Shown here: one piece after another, positions 17,005 to 24,806 of the stretch
How positions within the stretch are numbered: the stretch's first letter is position 1
Layout: each line of letters starts with the position of its first letter
Assembly (NCBI GenBank): GCA_964519335.1
Contig: CAZFIA010000005.1
Location: 1 to 64,000 of the forward strand
Direction: 5' to 3'
DNA length: 64,000 nt
From: JALZVT01 sp964519335
Lineage (GTDB): Bacteria > Pseudomonadota > Gammaproteobacteria > Pseudomonadales > Azotimanducaceae
Notes under the pieces: generated by a model
What the model was told of the DNA's origin: nothing
The model's database searches: none
What the model saw: only the letters and a program-made list of their open reading frames with translations
Translations under genes and position numbers: made by a program

Positions 17005-18660
17005 TTAGCCCGCGGAAGATTGCCGCAGATCAGGTAGCTGATAGCCTTTTGCGTCGAGATCTGCACGAACAACTTTCTTATCCATCTTGCCCGTAGTGGT
17101 AAGTGGAATGGTGTCGATGTAGAGCACTTCGTCGGGCAGCTGCCATTTAGCGAAGGCGGTGGCGCAATGATCGAGCACTTGTTGTTCGCTCACCTCAGCA
17201 CCTTCTTCAAGAACAATGAGTGCTACCGGCCGTTCATCCCATTTCGGATGCGGCTGCGCGACGACGCATGCCGCGGCGATGCCTTTGATTGCAACAATGT
17301 GGTTTTCGAGATCCACTGAAGAGATCCACTCACCGCCGCTTTTAACCAGGTCTTTGGAGCGATCGCTAATAATGAGGTATTCGTCAGAATCAATCTTTCC
17401 GACGTCGCCAGTGATGAGCCAGCCATCGTGAAATTTCTCAGGTTGCGGATCGTTGTAGTACTCGCTGCAAATCCACGGACCTCGTATCAATATTTCTCCG
17501 ACGCTCTCGCCATCATGAGGCACGCGATTGAACTCCTCGTCAAATATGTCGAGCTCAAGGCCCGGCATGAGTTGACCGGCTTTGGCAACGTTTTCGAATT
17601 GATCATCTTCACTAAGCTCAAGATGTTGTCGCGTCATTACGCGGCGTGAAAGAGTGGCGAGGGGGCTGGTTTCGGTCATGCCCCAACCCTGAATCATCTC
17701 TACGCCGAGTGTGTCCCAATACCATCGGATCAGGGAAGGTGGTGGTGAGGATCCGCCGCAAGTGAGTCGCTGCAGCTTGGACAGATCAAGACTCGACGGA
17801 TCTGCTTCATAAAGAGATTTCACACCTTGCCAGATGGTGGGGACACCAGCAGACAGCGTGACGCCTTCATCGGCCATTAAGCGAGCGAGTCGCACTGGAT
17901 CCATGAAGCGATGGGGTAAAACTTGCTTTGCCCCAAGCATAGTTGCGCTCCAGGGAATGCCCCAGCCCATGGCATGAAACATAGGCACAATACCGCATAT
18001 AGAGTCGGCGCCTGAAAGCCCCATCGAATCAGTCATGCACTGCGTCATGGTATGTAGGTACTGCGAGCGATGCTCGTACTCAACGCCTTTTGGATTACCC
18101 GTAGTTCCACTGGTGTAGCACAAACCCAGTGGCGAATTCTCGTCGATCTGAGGCCAACCGAAATCAGTCGGCTTGCCGGTAATAAAATCTTCGTAATCTT
18201 GAGCACCGGGCAGGTCGCTGGACCAACCCTCGAAGCCCTCTTCAGTCGCAACGACAACCTTTGCGACACTAGGCATGCGCCCTTTCAATTTCTCGAGCAG
18301 AGGCAAGACATCGGCATCAACGATGATCAGCTTGTCTTGCGCATGATCGATAATGTACTCAAGGTCATTATCGGACAGCCTGACATTCAGCGTGTGCAAG
18401 ACCGCGCCCATACATGCGATCGCGTGGTAAGCCTCGAGATGCCGAGAGCCGTTCCACATGAACGTCCCCACACGATCGCCAACTTCTATTCCCGACTCTT
18501 TGAGTGCATGAGCCAGCTGATGGGCTCGATTACGGGTCTGTAGATAGGTTTGGCGTCGAACGCCTTTCTCTGTCGCCGTCACGATCTCTTCGTTCGGCGC
18601 AACCTTCGCTCCCCGATCCAGCAAATTCGACATGAGCAGAGGTGTTCGCTGCATTGCCAT
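17005..18660 (-). CDS. Medium/long-chain fatty-acid--CoA ligase
   Basis: A 551-residue ANL-superfamily enzyme that activates a fatty acid to its CoA thioester through an acyl-AMP. The ATG at 18660 is preferred over 18666 because the AAGGGGG stretch lies about 7 nt upstream of it. Motifs: CYTSGTTGNPKGVEYEH (P-loop), GWGMTETSPLATL (adenine pocket), TGDVGKIDSDEYLIISDRSKD (hinge) and a C-terminal TTTGKMDKKVVR with the catalytic Lys. Overall closest to the AlkK/FadD3-like group. Chain-length preference is not visible. A repeat cluster begins about 90 bp upstream. Confidence 0.88.
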   Translation of the reverse strand: MAMQRTPLLMSNLLDRGAKVAPNEEIVTATEKGVRRQTYLQTRNRAHQLAHALKESGIEVGDRVGTFMWNGSRHLEAYHAIACMGAVLHTLNVRLSDNDLEYIIDHAQDKLIIVDADVLPLLEKLKGRMPSVAKVVVATEEGFEGWSSDLPGAQDYEDFITGKPTDFGWPQIDENSPLGLCYTSGTTGNPKGVEYEHRSQYLHTMTQCMTDSMGLSGADSICGIVPMFHAMGWGIPWSATMLGAKQVLPHRFMDPVRLARLMADEGVTLSAGVPTIWQGVKSLYEADPSSLDLSKLQRLTCGGSSPPPSLIRWYWDTLGVEMIQGWGMTETSPLATLSRRVMTRQHLELSEDDQFENVAKAGQLMPGLELDIFDEEFNRVPHDGESVGEILIRGPWICSEYYNDPQPEKFHDGWLITGDVGKIDSDEYLIISDRSKDLVKSGGEWISSVDLENHIVAIKGIAAACVVAQPHPKWDERPVALIVLEEGAEVSEQQVLDHCATAFAKWQLPDEVLYIDTIPLTTTGKMDKKVVRADLDAKGYQLPDLRQSSAG

Positions 18661-19062
18661 AGTCATTCCCCCTTTTATTCTATAGCCGCCGATCATAGCA
18701 AAAGGCGCACAGGCGGGCGGGGGAAATGGCGGGCAGCAGAAAATTCAGGACAGCCAAGCATTTCGACCTGAACGGAATATTCGAGACCGGAAAATCGAGG
18801 ACAGCCAAATATTGCGCTTCGAAACGGGCGATTCCGCTGGAGCAGAAACCTGGATGTCCCAAATTCTCTGAAACACTCGCCATTTATTGGAGAGCAGAAT
18901 CGCAGATAGATCAGATGCTCTCTGCGCCTAAGTTCTGCCAACTCGATGAGCAATAGGCGCACTAGCCATTGTGTCGCCTACTATCGCGATATCAAAGTCT
19001 TTGACTGCAACGCCCCCTTTTAGTGACAGAGCACTCTAAGCGAAGCAACTCGAGTCTGTCCT
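18661..19062. other. Gene-free region with dispersed repeats
   Basis: About 400 bp between the acyl-CoA ligase start and the end of the DUF3187 gene. It holds three dispersed-repeat copies at 18748-18860 and otherwise no recognisable gene. Open frames of 60-90 codons on both strands run through the repeats and are considered spurious. Confidence 0.6.
18748..18860. repeat. GGACAKCCA-type dispersed repeat cluster (3 copies)
   Basis: GGACAGCCA at 18748-18756 and 18799-18807 on the plus strand, and the inverted form TGGATGTCCC at 18851-18860. The copies are spaced about 50 bp apart. The last two are in opposite orientation and could pair as a hairpin arm. Confidence 0.7.
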
Positions 19063-20127
19063 TCACAGCTGCCCCACTAGGGACAATTTGAAAATCACGT
19101 CTGCAGCTGCCGCACCACTCAGATCTTCAATCAGCGCCAACTCGACCCTAGCCTTGGGAGTAAGATCCACCTGGAAACCCAGCGTCCCCTGCAAGACCGT
19201 CTCCCCCAAGTGCGATAACTCGGCATCGAAAAGGGCACCATGTGCATCAAGCTGCGCAAGCAGCCCAAGTCGATTCCGCCGCCCCAATCGCTTTCGTAGG
19301 CCAAGGTGGCCATAAGGAACTAAAGCCTCGCGCCGGTCACGTAACAGATCGCCTTTACCTATGAACGTTACACCAGCACCTAGCGAAAGTTGGACACCCA
19401 AGATAGACAGTAACGCTTCGTCTACGTAATCGAACCCCAGAGCAACATCAACAGCGCCGGAGCCACTAAGACTGCGCGCCCGGCCCGTCGGTAGCTTGAG
19501 ATGCAACCGAGAGACCAGCGAACGGTTTGGCGCCTCATAAATTCCATACCCGAGCCACCCTCGGACATCACCGAGATTAGACGATTTACCATCCACATCG
19601 ATTTCAAGAGCTCCATCCGCAAGAACCAAGTAATCGGTTGCTCCTCGTTCAGTCGAGGGTCGATCGCCGTCAGGCAGGCCGAACAAGTCATGGAACTCAT
19701 CAATCAAGCCATCAAATCTGCCGCCCGAATGAACCACCCATGGGATTTCCAGCCCACCTTCCCAGCGATTAAGAAATCCTCGCTTAACAGTGTAGGAAAA
19801 CGTCGAAGTTTCTCCATCCAGAAATACGAACTCAGAGGCACTAACCCCCCCCGTAAAGCTATTTGCAGCGTCAACATTGAATCTCAGACGCCAACCTTCA
19901 GCCCGCGCACCACGCATCGCTGGTAGACCAAAAATTTGCGCAAGCGGGGAGGTGTTACGCAATTCAAGAGTTTCTCCCGCAGCCTCCGCCTGAGGGGCAA
20001 AAGAAACAAGGATAGAGGCTAAACAGCCGATCGTTAGAACATTCGATCGCTTGACCCGACGGAGCCTAGTTAGTTCGAATATCGAAAGTTTGGGACAGCC
20101 AAACATTGGGAACAATTGCCATTGCAT
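19063..20127 (-). CDS. DUF3187 family outer-membrane-type protein
   Basis: A 354-residue exported protein that resembles the DUF3187 family of unknown function. After an N-terminal extension there is a hydrophobic signal (about residues 29-49, cleavage near QAEA-AG). The rest is a set of amphipathic beta strands such as LVSRLHLKLPTGRARSLSG and LSLGAGVTFIGKG, consistent with a small outer-membrane barrel. The ATG at 20127 has AGGAG about 10 nt upstream. That start places a dispersed-repeat copy inside the coding region (residues 8-13, MFGCPK). The alternative start, ATG 20106, has no RBS. Confidence 0.72.
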   Translation of the reverse strand: MQWQLFPMFGCPKLSIFELTRLRRVKRSNVLTIGCLASILVSFAPQAEAAGETLELRNTSPLAQIFGLPAMRGARAEGWRLRFNVDAANSFTGGVSASEFVFLDGETSTFSYTVKRGFLNRWEGGLEIPWVVHSGGRFDGLIDEFHDLFGLPDGDRPSTERGATDYLVLADGALEIDVDGKSSNLGDVRGWLGYGIYEAPNRSLVSRLHLKLPTGRARSLSGSGAVDVALGFDYVDEALLSILGVQLSLGAGVTFIGKGDLLRDRREALVPYGHLGLRKRLGRRNRLGLLAQLDAHGALFDAELSHLGETVLQGTLGFQVDLTPKARVELALIEDLSGAAAADVIFKLSLVGQL

Positions 20128-20167
20128 AGTCCCAGCACTCCTAGCGTAAAAATAAACAGGACAGCCA
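20093..20167 (+). repeat. GGACAKCCA-type dispersed repeat pair
   Basis: Two direct copies of GGACAGCCA, at 20093-20101 (inside the 5' end of the DUF3187 gene) and 20159-20167 (intergenic, upstream of it). Confidence 0.7.
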
Positions 20168-20274
20168 ACTAAAAGCGGCCACGTGTGAGTCTACTACTGG
20201 AAGAGTACTCGGGACTAACCCGTGGACGCGTTAACCGAAACAGATCCCTAGCTCACGCGCCCCACATAGGCCTG

Positions 20275-21558
20275 CTAGTCGCCGAAGCAGCGTCTGATGT
20301 CAGCGCCGAGAGCAGAGAGCCTCTCCTCCAAACGCTCATAGCCCCGGTCTATCTGCACCACGTTGTGAATGGTGGTTTCTCCTTTTGCAGCCAAAGCTGC
20401 AATAACCATCGCCATACCAGCACGTATATCAGGAGAATTCAGCGAAATTCCGTGCAGCTGCCGAGGTCCAGCAACAACTACGCGATGAGGATCGCACTGC
20501 ACTATTCCTGCACCCATTGCGATGAGCCGATCTACAAACACCAACCGCCGGTCAAAAAGGCGTTGGCTGATCAAAACCGATCCTTGGCATTGCGTGGCCA
20601 GAACGATGGCAATACTTATGAGATCTGGGGGAAAGCCTGGCCAAGGTAAATCAGCAATTTTAGGCGTCGCACCATCAAATTCTGAATCTATTCTCAATTC
20701 CTGGCTGTCCGCTATTACTATGTCATCTCCATCGACATCCCAGGTAACCCCGAGTCGCCCAAAAGCTGCCTGAGTGATCCTCTGATTTTCCGGTTGTGCC
20801 CCAACTATACGTAAAGAGGATCGCGTGGCCGCCGCAAGAGCGATGAACGAACCAACTTCCATATAATCAGGCGCTACTGTGAATTCCGCACGGGAGAGAG
20901 CCGAGACACCAACTATCGACAACGTGTGAGTTCCAACCCCAGTTATGCGTGCGCCCATGGCTATAAGGCAGCGACACAAATCCTGAACATGCGGCTCAGT
21001 GGCAGCTTGAGATATTCGCGTTGTGCCAGTAGCCAATACGGCGCATAGAACAGCTTGTTCGGTGCCCGTAACGCTCATCTCATCCAGGAACAGATCCGTC
21101 GCCCGAAAGCCCTGGCTGGAAAGAACGTGGGTACCGCCCTCAACATCGATTACTGCTCCAAAGGCTTTAAGCGCTAGAAGGTGGGTGTCCAAATTTCGGC
21201 GGCCAATTCGATCGCCGCCAGGTTGAGTAAGGCGTGTTCGGCCAAAGCGCGCGAGCATCGGAGCCGCCAGAAGAACTGAAGTTCTGATCTGCGCACTGAG
21301 TTCAGGGTCAGGGATTTGGTTCTTTAGACCGGAGGCATCAATCACGCACCTGTGATCTGCAAAATGTACCTCGGCACCAAGACCTCGAATCAGTCGAAGC
21401 TTGGTGCGAACATCGCCAATATCTGGAACGTTGTGCAACACAAGGGGCTCATCAGACAGCAGGGCCGCAGCAATGAGCGGCAGCGCCGCATTCTTGTTGC
21501 CCCGGGGGGTAATCTTACCGCTAAGCGGCTTTCCGCCGCGAATCTTGAAGTAACTCAT
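20275..21558 (-). CDS. murA: UDP-GlcNAc 1-carboxyvinyltransferase (MurA-type, Asp active site)
   Basis: A 427-residue EPSP-synthase-like enzyme. MurA transfers enolpyruvate from PEP to UDP-GlcNAc in the first committed step of peptidoglycan synthesis. Lys22 and Asn23 (GNKNAALPL) and the C-terminal DRGYERLEERL arginine region are conserved. The loop that carries the PEP-reactive Cys in E. coli (PGGC-IG) here reads PGGDRIGRRNLDTH, with Asp116. Natural Asp variants are known in Mycobacterium and Chlamydia; they are active and insensitive to fosfomycin. The gene does not sit in the bolA/hisG context usual for gammaproteobacterial murA and is flanked by repeat-bearing spacers, so it may be a second or acquired copy. 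Confidence 0.85.
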   Translation of the reverse strand: MSYFKIRGGKPLSGKITPRGNKNAALPLIAAALLSDEPLVLHNVPDIGDVRTKLRLIRGLGAEVHFADHRCVIDASGLKNQIPDPELSAQIRTSVLLAAPMLARFGRTRLTQPGGDRIGRRNLDTHLLALKAFGAVIDVEGGTHVLSSQGFRATDLFLDEMSVTGTEQAVLCAVLATGTTRISQAATEPHVQDLCRCLIAMGARITGVGTHTLSIVGVSALSRAEFTVAPDYMEVGSFIALAAATRSSLRIVGAQPENQRITQAAFGRLGVTWDVDGDDIVIADSQELRIDSEFDGATPKIADLPWPGFPPDLISIAIVLATQCQGSVLISQRLFDRRLVFVDRLIAMGAGIVQCDPHRVVVAGPRQLHGISLNSPDIRAGMAMVIAALAAKGETTIHNVVQIDRGYERLEERLSALGADIRRCFGD

Positions 21559-21676
21559 TCGGCAAGCGTATGCCGAATGGCCAAGTCCTATGTGTCGATT
21601 CTGTGCAACGGTTGAGGCAAAAAGGTGCAGCTTCCTCGGCGAGTAATACGCGATATCTGCATCAGAAGATCAGTAA

Positions 21677-22579
21677 CTAAGGGCGCACGGTGTAGCGAGG
21701 AAGAGGGTCAGGACTCGGCGGTGGATTCAGCGGAGCATCTGCAATCAGCTCAGCAAATATTTTGGCGTACCCCTGAACCTCCGAAGCCAGCTTCGTACGC
21801 TGTGTTTCTTTTAGACTAGCCAGTAACTGGAGCGTCAGCTCTTGATAAATCACTTCGTTGACTTCAATCATTTCCGCGAATTCAGGTGTGTAATGCTGAT
21901 CGAAATTCAGCAGGAGGTCCTCAACGAGCGCAACATCAGGAGGTTCCAACTGAAGTGCTTTCAACAGTTTGCTCTGCCACTCAAGCCGATAATCCAAAAT
22001 TACTTGCGCGTCGGGGAGCATTTCCAGATGCTTCTCGAGAATCAACGCCTGCTGTTCGTCTGATAATCGACCAACAAATCTTCGCAGAAACCTAGCGTAG
22101 TCTTTCGCCTCTGCTTTTGCGTAATCGTCTGGGTCGCGTTTCGCCTCTCGCTGGTATTCGCGGTTCGATTTCACAAGCGCTTTATCAAAGGATCTCAATT
22201 GCTTAGGGGAAAGGGAAAGCAAGACATCCACCCCAATCGGGGCAGCCCTGGAGGTTAACGCAAGGCCCCACAGCTCAACCTCCTCGACAGTTTCTTCCAA
22301 CCGGTCAGCATCCAGTGTTTGAGACTCAATAGCATTCGAGACTCTAAGCAACTCATCTCGATAAACAGCGAGCTGGGTAGTTCGATGCCAGTACATGAGT
22401 TCAGCGCTGCTCGCATTAAAATAGGCGCGCTGTGCTTTATCCATATCAATGTAATCGCTCACCCACCACCGCGCCAATCGGTCGGCGTTGTTATAGAAGA
22501 GCTTTACTCCACAACCCTGACTAATTAGGCAGATGACAATGAGATAGACGCATCGCACATGTGCGGAAGAACAACTCAA
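21677..22579 (-). CDS. DUF6279-type lipoprotein
   Basis: A 300-residue lipoprotein of unknown function. The N-terminus has a hydrophobic stretch with lipobox-like LISQGC (Cys about residue 23). The motif KLFYNNADRLARWWVSDYIDMD after it is typical of the DUF6279 family (partial match by eye). The remainder is almost all helical and rich in charged residues, with repeated Leu heptads, so a periplasmic helical bundle is likely. The start is a TTG at 22579 that overlaps the stop of the amidotransferase gene by 4 nt (TTGA). A GTG at 22558 would give a shorter signal. The C-terminus is Pro-rich. Confidence 0.68.
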   Translation of the reverse strand: MSCSSAHVRCVYLIVICLISQGCGVKLFYNNADRLARWWVSDYIDMDKAQRAYFNASSAELMYWHRTTQLAVYRDELLRVSNAIESQTLDADRLEETVEEVELWGLALTSRAAPIGVDVLLSLSPKQLRSFDKALVKSNREYQREAKRDPDDYAKAEAKDYARFLRRFVGRLSDEQQALILEKHLEMLPDAQVILDYRLEWQSKLLKALQLEPPDVALVEDLLLNFDQHYTPEFAEMIEVNEVIYQELTLQLLASLKETQRTKLASEVQGYAKIFAELIADAPLNPPPSPDPLPRYTVRP

Positions 22580-23304
22580 TGTGAGCTACTAGTCTGAGCC
22601 TTACTTTGGCCGGCGAAAAAATTCACCAACCAATGCCCCATAACAGACTGGTCAATAGAATGAGAGAGCGAATCTAACCCCGATTCAAAAACCTCTTCAC
22701 CCAGAAGGTCCTTTCGGAAAGTCATGAGTGATCGCGCGTATTCCCTTCGAAACTCTGGATGTCCTTGAATCGTCAAAGTGTGATTACCTACCGTAAAGCC
22801 TGCGTTTGGGCAAAAAGTGTTGGTAGCGTACAAGGTGGCGTCGGGAGGCAGCTCGAGCACCTGATCCTTGTGACTTGATAGCAGACTCAATCGCTCCGTG
22901 GGAGGCGTCATCCAATAGTCATCTTCAATAATGTCACAACTGTGTACACCTACAGCCCAACCTTCTTCCGCAGCGCCCACCCTACCTCCAAAAAAGTGGG
23001 CAACAAGTTGATGACCAAAACAAATTGCGGCCAATTTTATCTCTTGTTCTCTTAGTTGGCCGACAAAGTCCACCAGAGGGGGAATCCATGGAAGGTCATC
23101 GTAAACACTGTCTCTCGAGCCAGTGATTAAGTAGCCGTCGCACTGCGCCGGGTCAGGAACGTTGCCGCTTTGAACATCGTAGACACTGATTTGTAAAGAA
23201 GGATCAGCGCTGAGCAGTAGATGCTCAAACATATCGGGATAGTCTCCATGTTCCGCGATGAACTCATCTCGTACTGAGTCGACTTTTAGTATTCCTAAAT
23301 GCAT
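22576..23304 (-). CDS. Class I glutamine amidotransferase-like protein
   Basis: A 242-residue stand-alone GATase1 domain. The nucleophile elbow is ICFGHQ with Cys95, and the catalytic His-x-Glu is in IQGHPEF near residue 175. Such proteins release ammonia from glutamine or gamma-glutamyl compounds; the GMP-synthase-like stand-alone group also includes gamma-glutamyl hydrolases acting on polyamine or amino-acid conjugates. No synthetase partner is adjacent. The gene is translationally coupled to the DUF6279-like lipoprotein (4-nt overlap). Transcription would start in the 524-bp gap to the right. Confidence 0.82.
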   Translation of the reverse strand: MHLGILKVDSVRDEFIAEHGDYPDMFEHLLLSADPSLQISVYDVQSGNVPDPAQCDGYLITGSRDSVYDDLPWIPPLVDFVGQLREQEIKLAAICFGHQLVAHFFGGRVGAAEEGWAVGVHSCDIIEDDYWMTPPTERLSLLSSHKDQVLELPPDATLYATNTFCPNAGFTVGNHTLTIQGHPEFRREYARSLMTFRKDLLGEEVFESGLDSLSHSIDQSVMGHWLVNFFAGQSKAQTSSSH

Positions 23305-23456
23305 GGAAACATCCGACAGTTATATTCGGGAATGGACAATCAGGAGATCGCCTCAGTTCCCACGCATTCTGCCCAGCGAAGGAATCGAGCGCAAAGAAGA
23401 GATCAGATGGCTCTGCTGGCTTATCCCAAGCGATCTGCTATCTCAGGATCGATTTC

Positions 23457-23503
23457 TGGACAGCCAGGTTTTGCACGATCTCGCTAGAAATATTGGACAG
23501 CCG
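23457..23503 (+). repeat. GGACAKCCA-type dispersed repeat pair
   Basis: Direct copies TGGACAGCCA (23457-23466) and TGGACAGCCG (23494-23503), 37 bp apart; the second has one mismatch at the last base. Confidence 0.65.
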
Positions 23504-23551
23504 ACGAATCCCGGGCCCAGCGGGCCAAAAACCACTCCACGAACCGCAATC

Positions 23552-23560
23552 TGTGGATAA
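23552..23560 (-). promoter_or_regulatory. DnaA-box-like site (TTATCCACA)
   Basis: Perfect match to the high-affinity DnaA box on the minus strand, in a gene-free gap. A second match (TTATGCACA) lies about 190 bp away at 23742-23750, across an AT-rich segment. Function is unproven. Confidence 0.35.
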
Positions 23561-23741
23561 CTCTGAGGATAAGCACAGCCCTTCCGGCAATAGCACTGGA
23601 AACACAAAACCGATGCAGGTACCACAATTAGTTCAAAGATTAGATTATTTTGTTTTTTATCAGCTAGTTAGCGGAATTCTAACATACGTTTACTCACCTC
23701 CAAACAGCCCTCTAACAGGTCTGTGAGCCTTCTCGTACGCT

Positions 23742-23750
23742 TGTGCATAA
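23742..23750 (-). promoter_or_regulatory. DnaA-box-like site (TTATGCACA)
   Basis: Matches the DnaA-box consensus TTATNCACA on the minus strand, the same orientation as the site at 23552. Confidence 0.3.
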
Positions 23751-23828
23751 CGCATTTAGAACGCACCTCACCCCCCAAAATTGGCGTCAAAACTGTTCGA
23801 GCTTCTGGAGCTCCCGTAGTTTAGGCGG

Positions 23829-24182
23829 CTAGAGCCCAATAGCGTTGATTGACTGTCCAGCAACCAAAATCGCCAAAGCCAAGGAAACGCCAAGCAAGGT
23901 ACGCCAGAGCGCGACCGAAATCCGAGGCGATGGCGGGCTGTCCGAAGATTCTAAGTCGACATTCGTTTCTTCCGACTGGTTCATAGCGGTCTCTTCAACC
24001 ATCGGAAGTAAGTCCCCAGCCGACCGGGCTTTCACTTGTGGTTCGGCAAAGGTGATGTGCAGTTCTTCGATTATTTCACGTCGCGCACGACGGTATTCTT
24101 GTCGCGAGATTCCCCCGGCTCCATGCGTCCTCGCAAGCTCACGCAGATGGCGAGCCGCGGGTTCCAGTTCTAAAAAGCTCAC
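23829..24182 (-). CDS. Small membrane protein, unknown function
   Basis: A 117-residue protein with a GTG start at 24182. The N-terminal half is charged and helical, with a segment GGISRQEYRRARREIIEEL that resembles SHOCT-like short domains. A variable acidic linker follows (about residues 55-88), then one C-terminal membrane helix (about 93-110). That suggests a tail-anchored inner-membrane protein facing the cytoplasm. It is the last gene of a minus-strand run headed by the PP2C phosphatase. I do not recognise a family. Confidence 0.5.
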   Translation of the reverse strand: MSFLELEPAARHLRELARTHGAGGISRQEYRRARREIIEELHITFAEPQVKARSAGDLLPMVEETAMNQSEETNVDLESSDSPPSPRISVALWRTLLGVSLALAILVAGQSINAIGL

Positions 24183-24273
24183 AAGCCTGACACCTCAACA
24201 ACGGACTGGCGTGTGTGCCGGACCTCATCGGCAACACCACCATCGAATTCAGTTTCTGATAGTCGAACAAAAA

Positions 24274-24594
24274 TCAACCTGACCGGACCTTTTGAAGAAT
24301 CAATACTAACGGATCCAGCCCTGGTGCCAGTAGTCGCATTAGCCAGGGAGATTCTTCCAACAGCTCAGCCTGTAAATTAGCGATACTTGATAACCTGTGC
24401 TCTTGCTCAAAAACCATCGCCTGCGACGAGAAAGGCCAAGCCGCGTTCTTTGTAAGCCCTTTAAGGTGCTCCCAGAATAATTCCAGAAATACCCGGAGGT
24501 GGCTCAATTCTATGGCGATGATTGGGACATCTCCTTCCTGATCGAAATCGACTATTTTCAGAATTTCGTTGTGCGATAGAGGCTGGCTGTCCAA
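24274..24594 (-). CDS. Hypothetical protein in PP2C cluster
   Basis: A 106-codon frame with a TTG start at 24594. No domain recognised. It is leucine- and glutamate-rich with two probable helices (IELSHLRVFLELFWEHLKGL; HRLSSIANLQAELLEESPW) and no signal or membrane segment. The start codon lies inside a dispersed-repeat copy (TTG GAC AGC CAG), and the stop of the preceding small gene is only 5 bp upstream. It may therefore be the downstream part of a gene split by the repeat, or a separate small gene. Confidence that it is translated is moderate. Confidence 0.45.
   Translation of the reverse strand: MDSQPLSHNEILKIVDFDQEGDVPIIAIELSHLRVFLELFWEHLKGLTKNAAWPFSSQAMVFEQEHRLSSIANLQAELLEESPWLMRLLAPGLDPLVLILQKVRSG
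24584..24593 (-). repeat. GGACAKCCA-type dispersed repeat, single copy
   Basis: TGGCTGTCCA on the plus strand, i.e. TGGACAGCCA on the minus strand. It lies at the junction between two short minus-strand frames and overlaps the TTG start at 24594. Confidence 0.65.
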
Positions 24595-24599
24595 TTCTT

Positions 24600-24806
24600 C
24601 TACCCCACGCAGCTCATTGGCGTAGCAACCGCCCCAATACCACCACTACCAAGCTCTTCTCGCTTCACCAGCCAGGATTCAGGTATCACAGGAGAAAGAG
24701 CGGCAACCCGCGAGCGCAATTGGGCGGCAGAGAGGATCCGCAGTTGCGATCGGTCATTAGCCTCGGCCGCGGCCCAGTCTATTCCCGCACGATCAATGGA
24801 AAACAT
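24600..24806 (-). CDS. Small hypothetical protein coupled to PP2C gene
   Basis: A 68-residue frame beginning at the ATG at 24806, which lies 14 nt inside the end of the phosphatase gene, so coupled translation is likely. The product is a charged, Ala-rich short protein (MFSIDRAGIDWAAAEAND start, Gly-rich GSGGIGAVATP near the end) with no recognised domain. It ends 5 bp before the next frame. It could be intact or the 5' part of a broken gene. Confidence 0.45.
   Translation of the reverse strand: MFSIDRAGIDWAAAEANDRSQLRILSAAQLRSRVAALSPVIPESWLVKREELGSGGIGAVATPMSCVG

Larger units (their letters stand above)
23305..23828. other. Gene-free region with repeats, DnaA-box-like sites and an AT-rich stretch
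   Basis: A 524-bp spacer. It holds two dispersed-repeat copies (23457-23466 and 23494-23503), two DnaA-box matches (23552-23560 and 23742-23750) and an AT-rich segment between them (about 23625-23692). No coding frame with an RBS was found. Confidence 0.6.

Noticed and set aside
18680..18962. Short open frames in the repeat-bearing gap
   Set aside because: Their sequence is made of translated repeat units; no RBS and no independent conservation signal.
22755..22764. TGGATGTCCT in the amidotransferase gene
   Set aside because: It encodes the conserved QGHPEF active-site motif and is explained by protein sequence.
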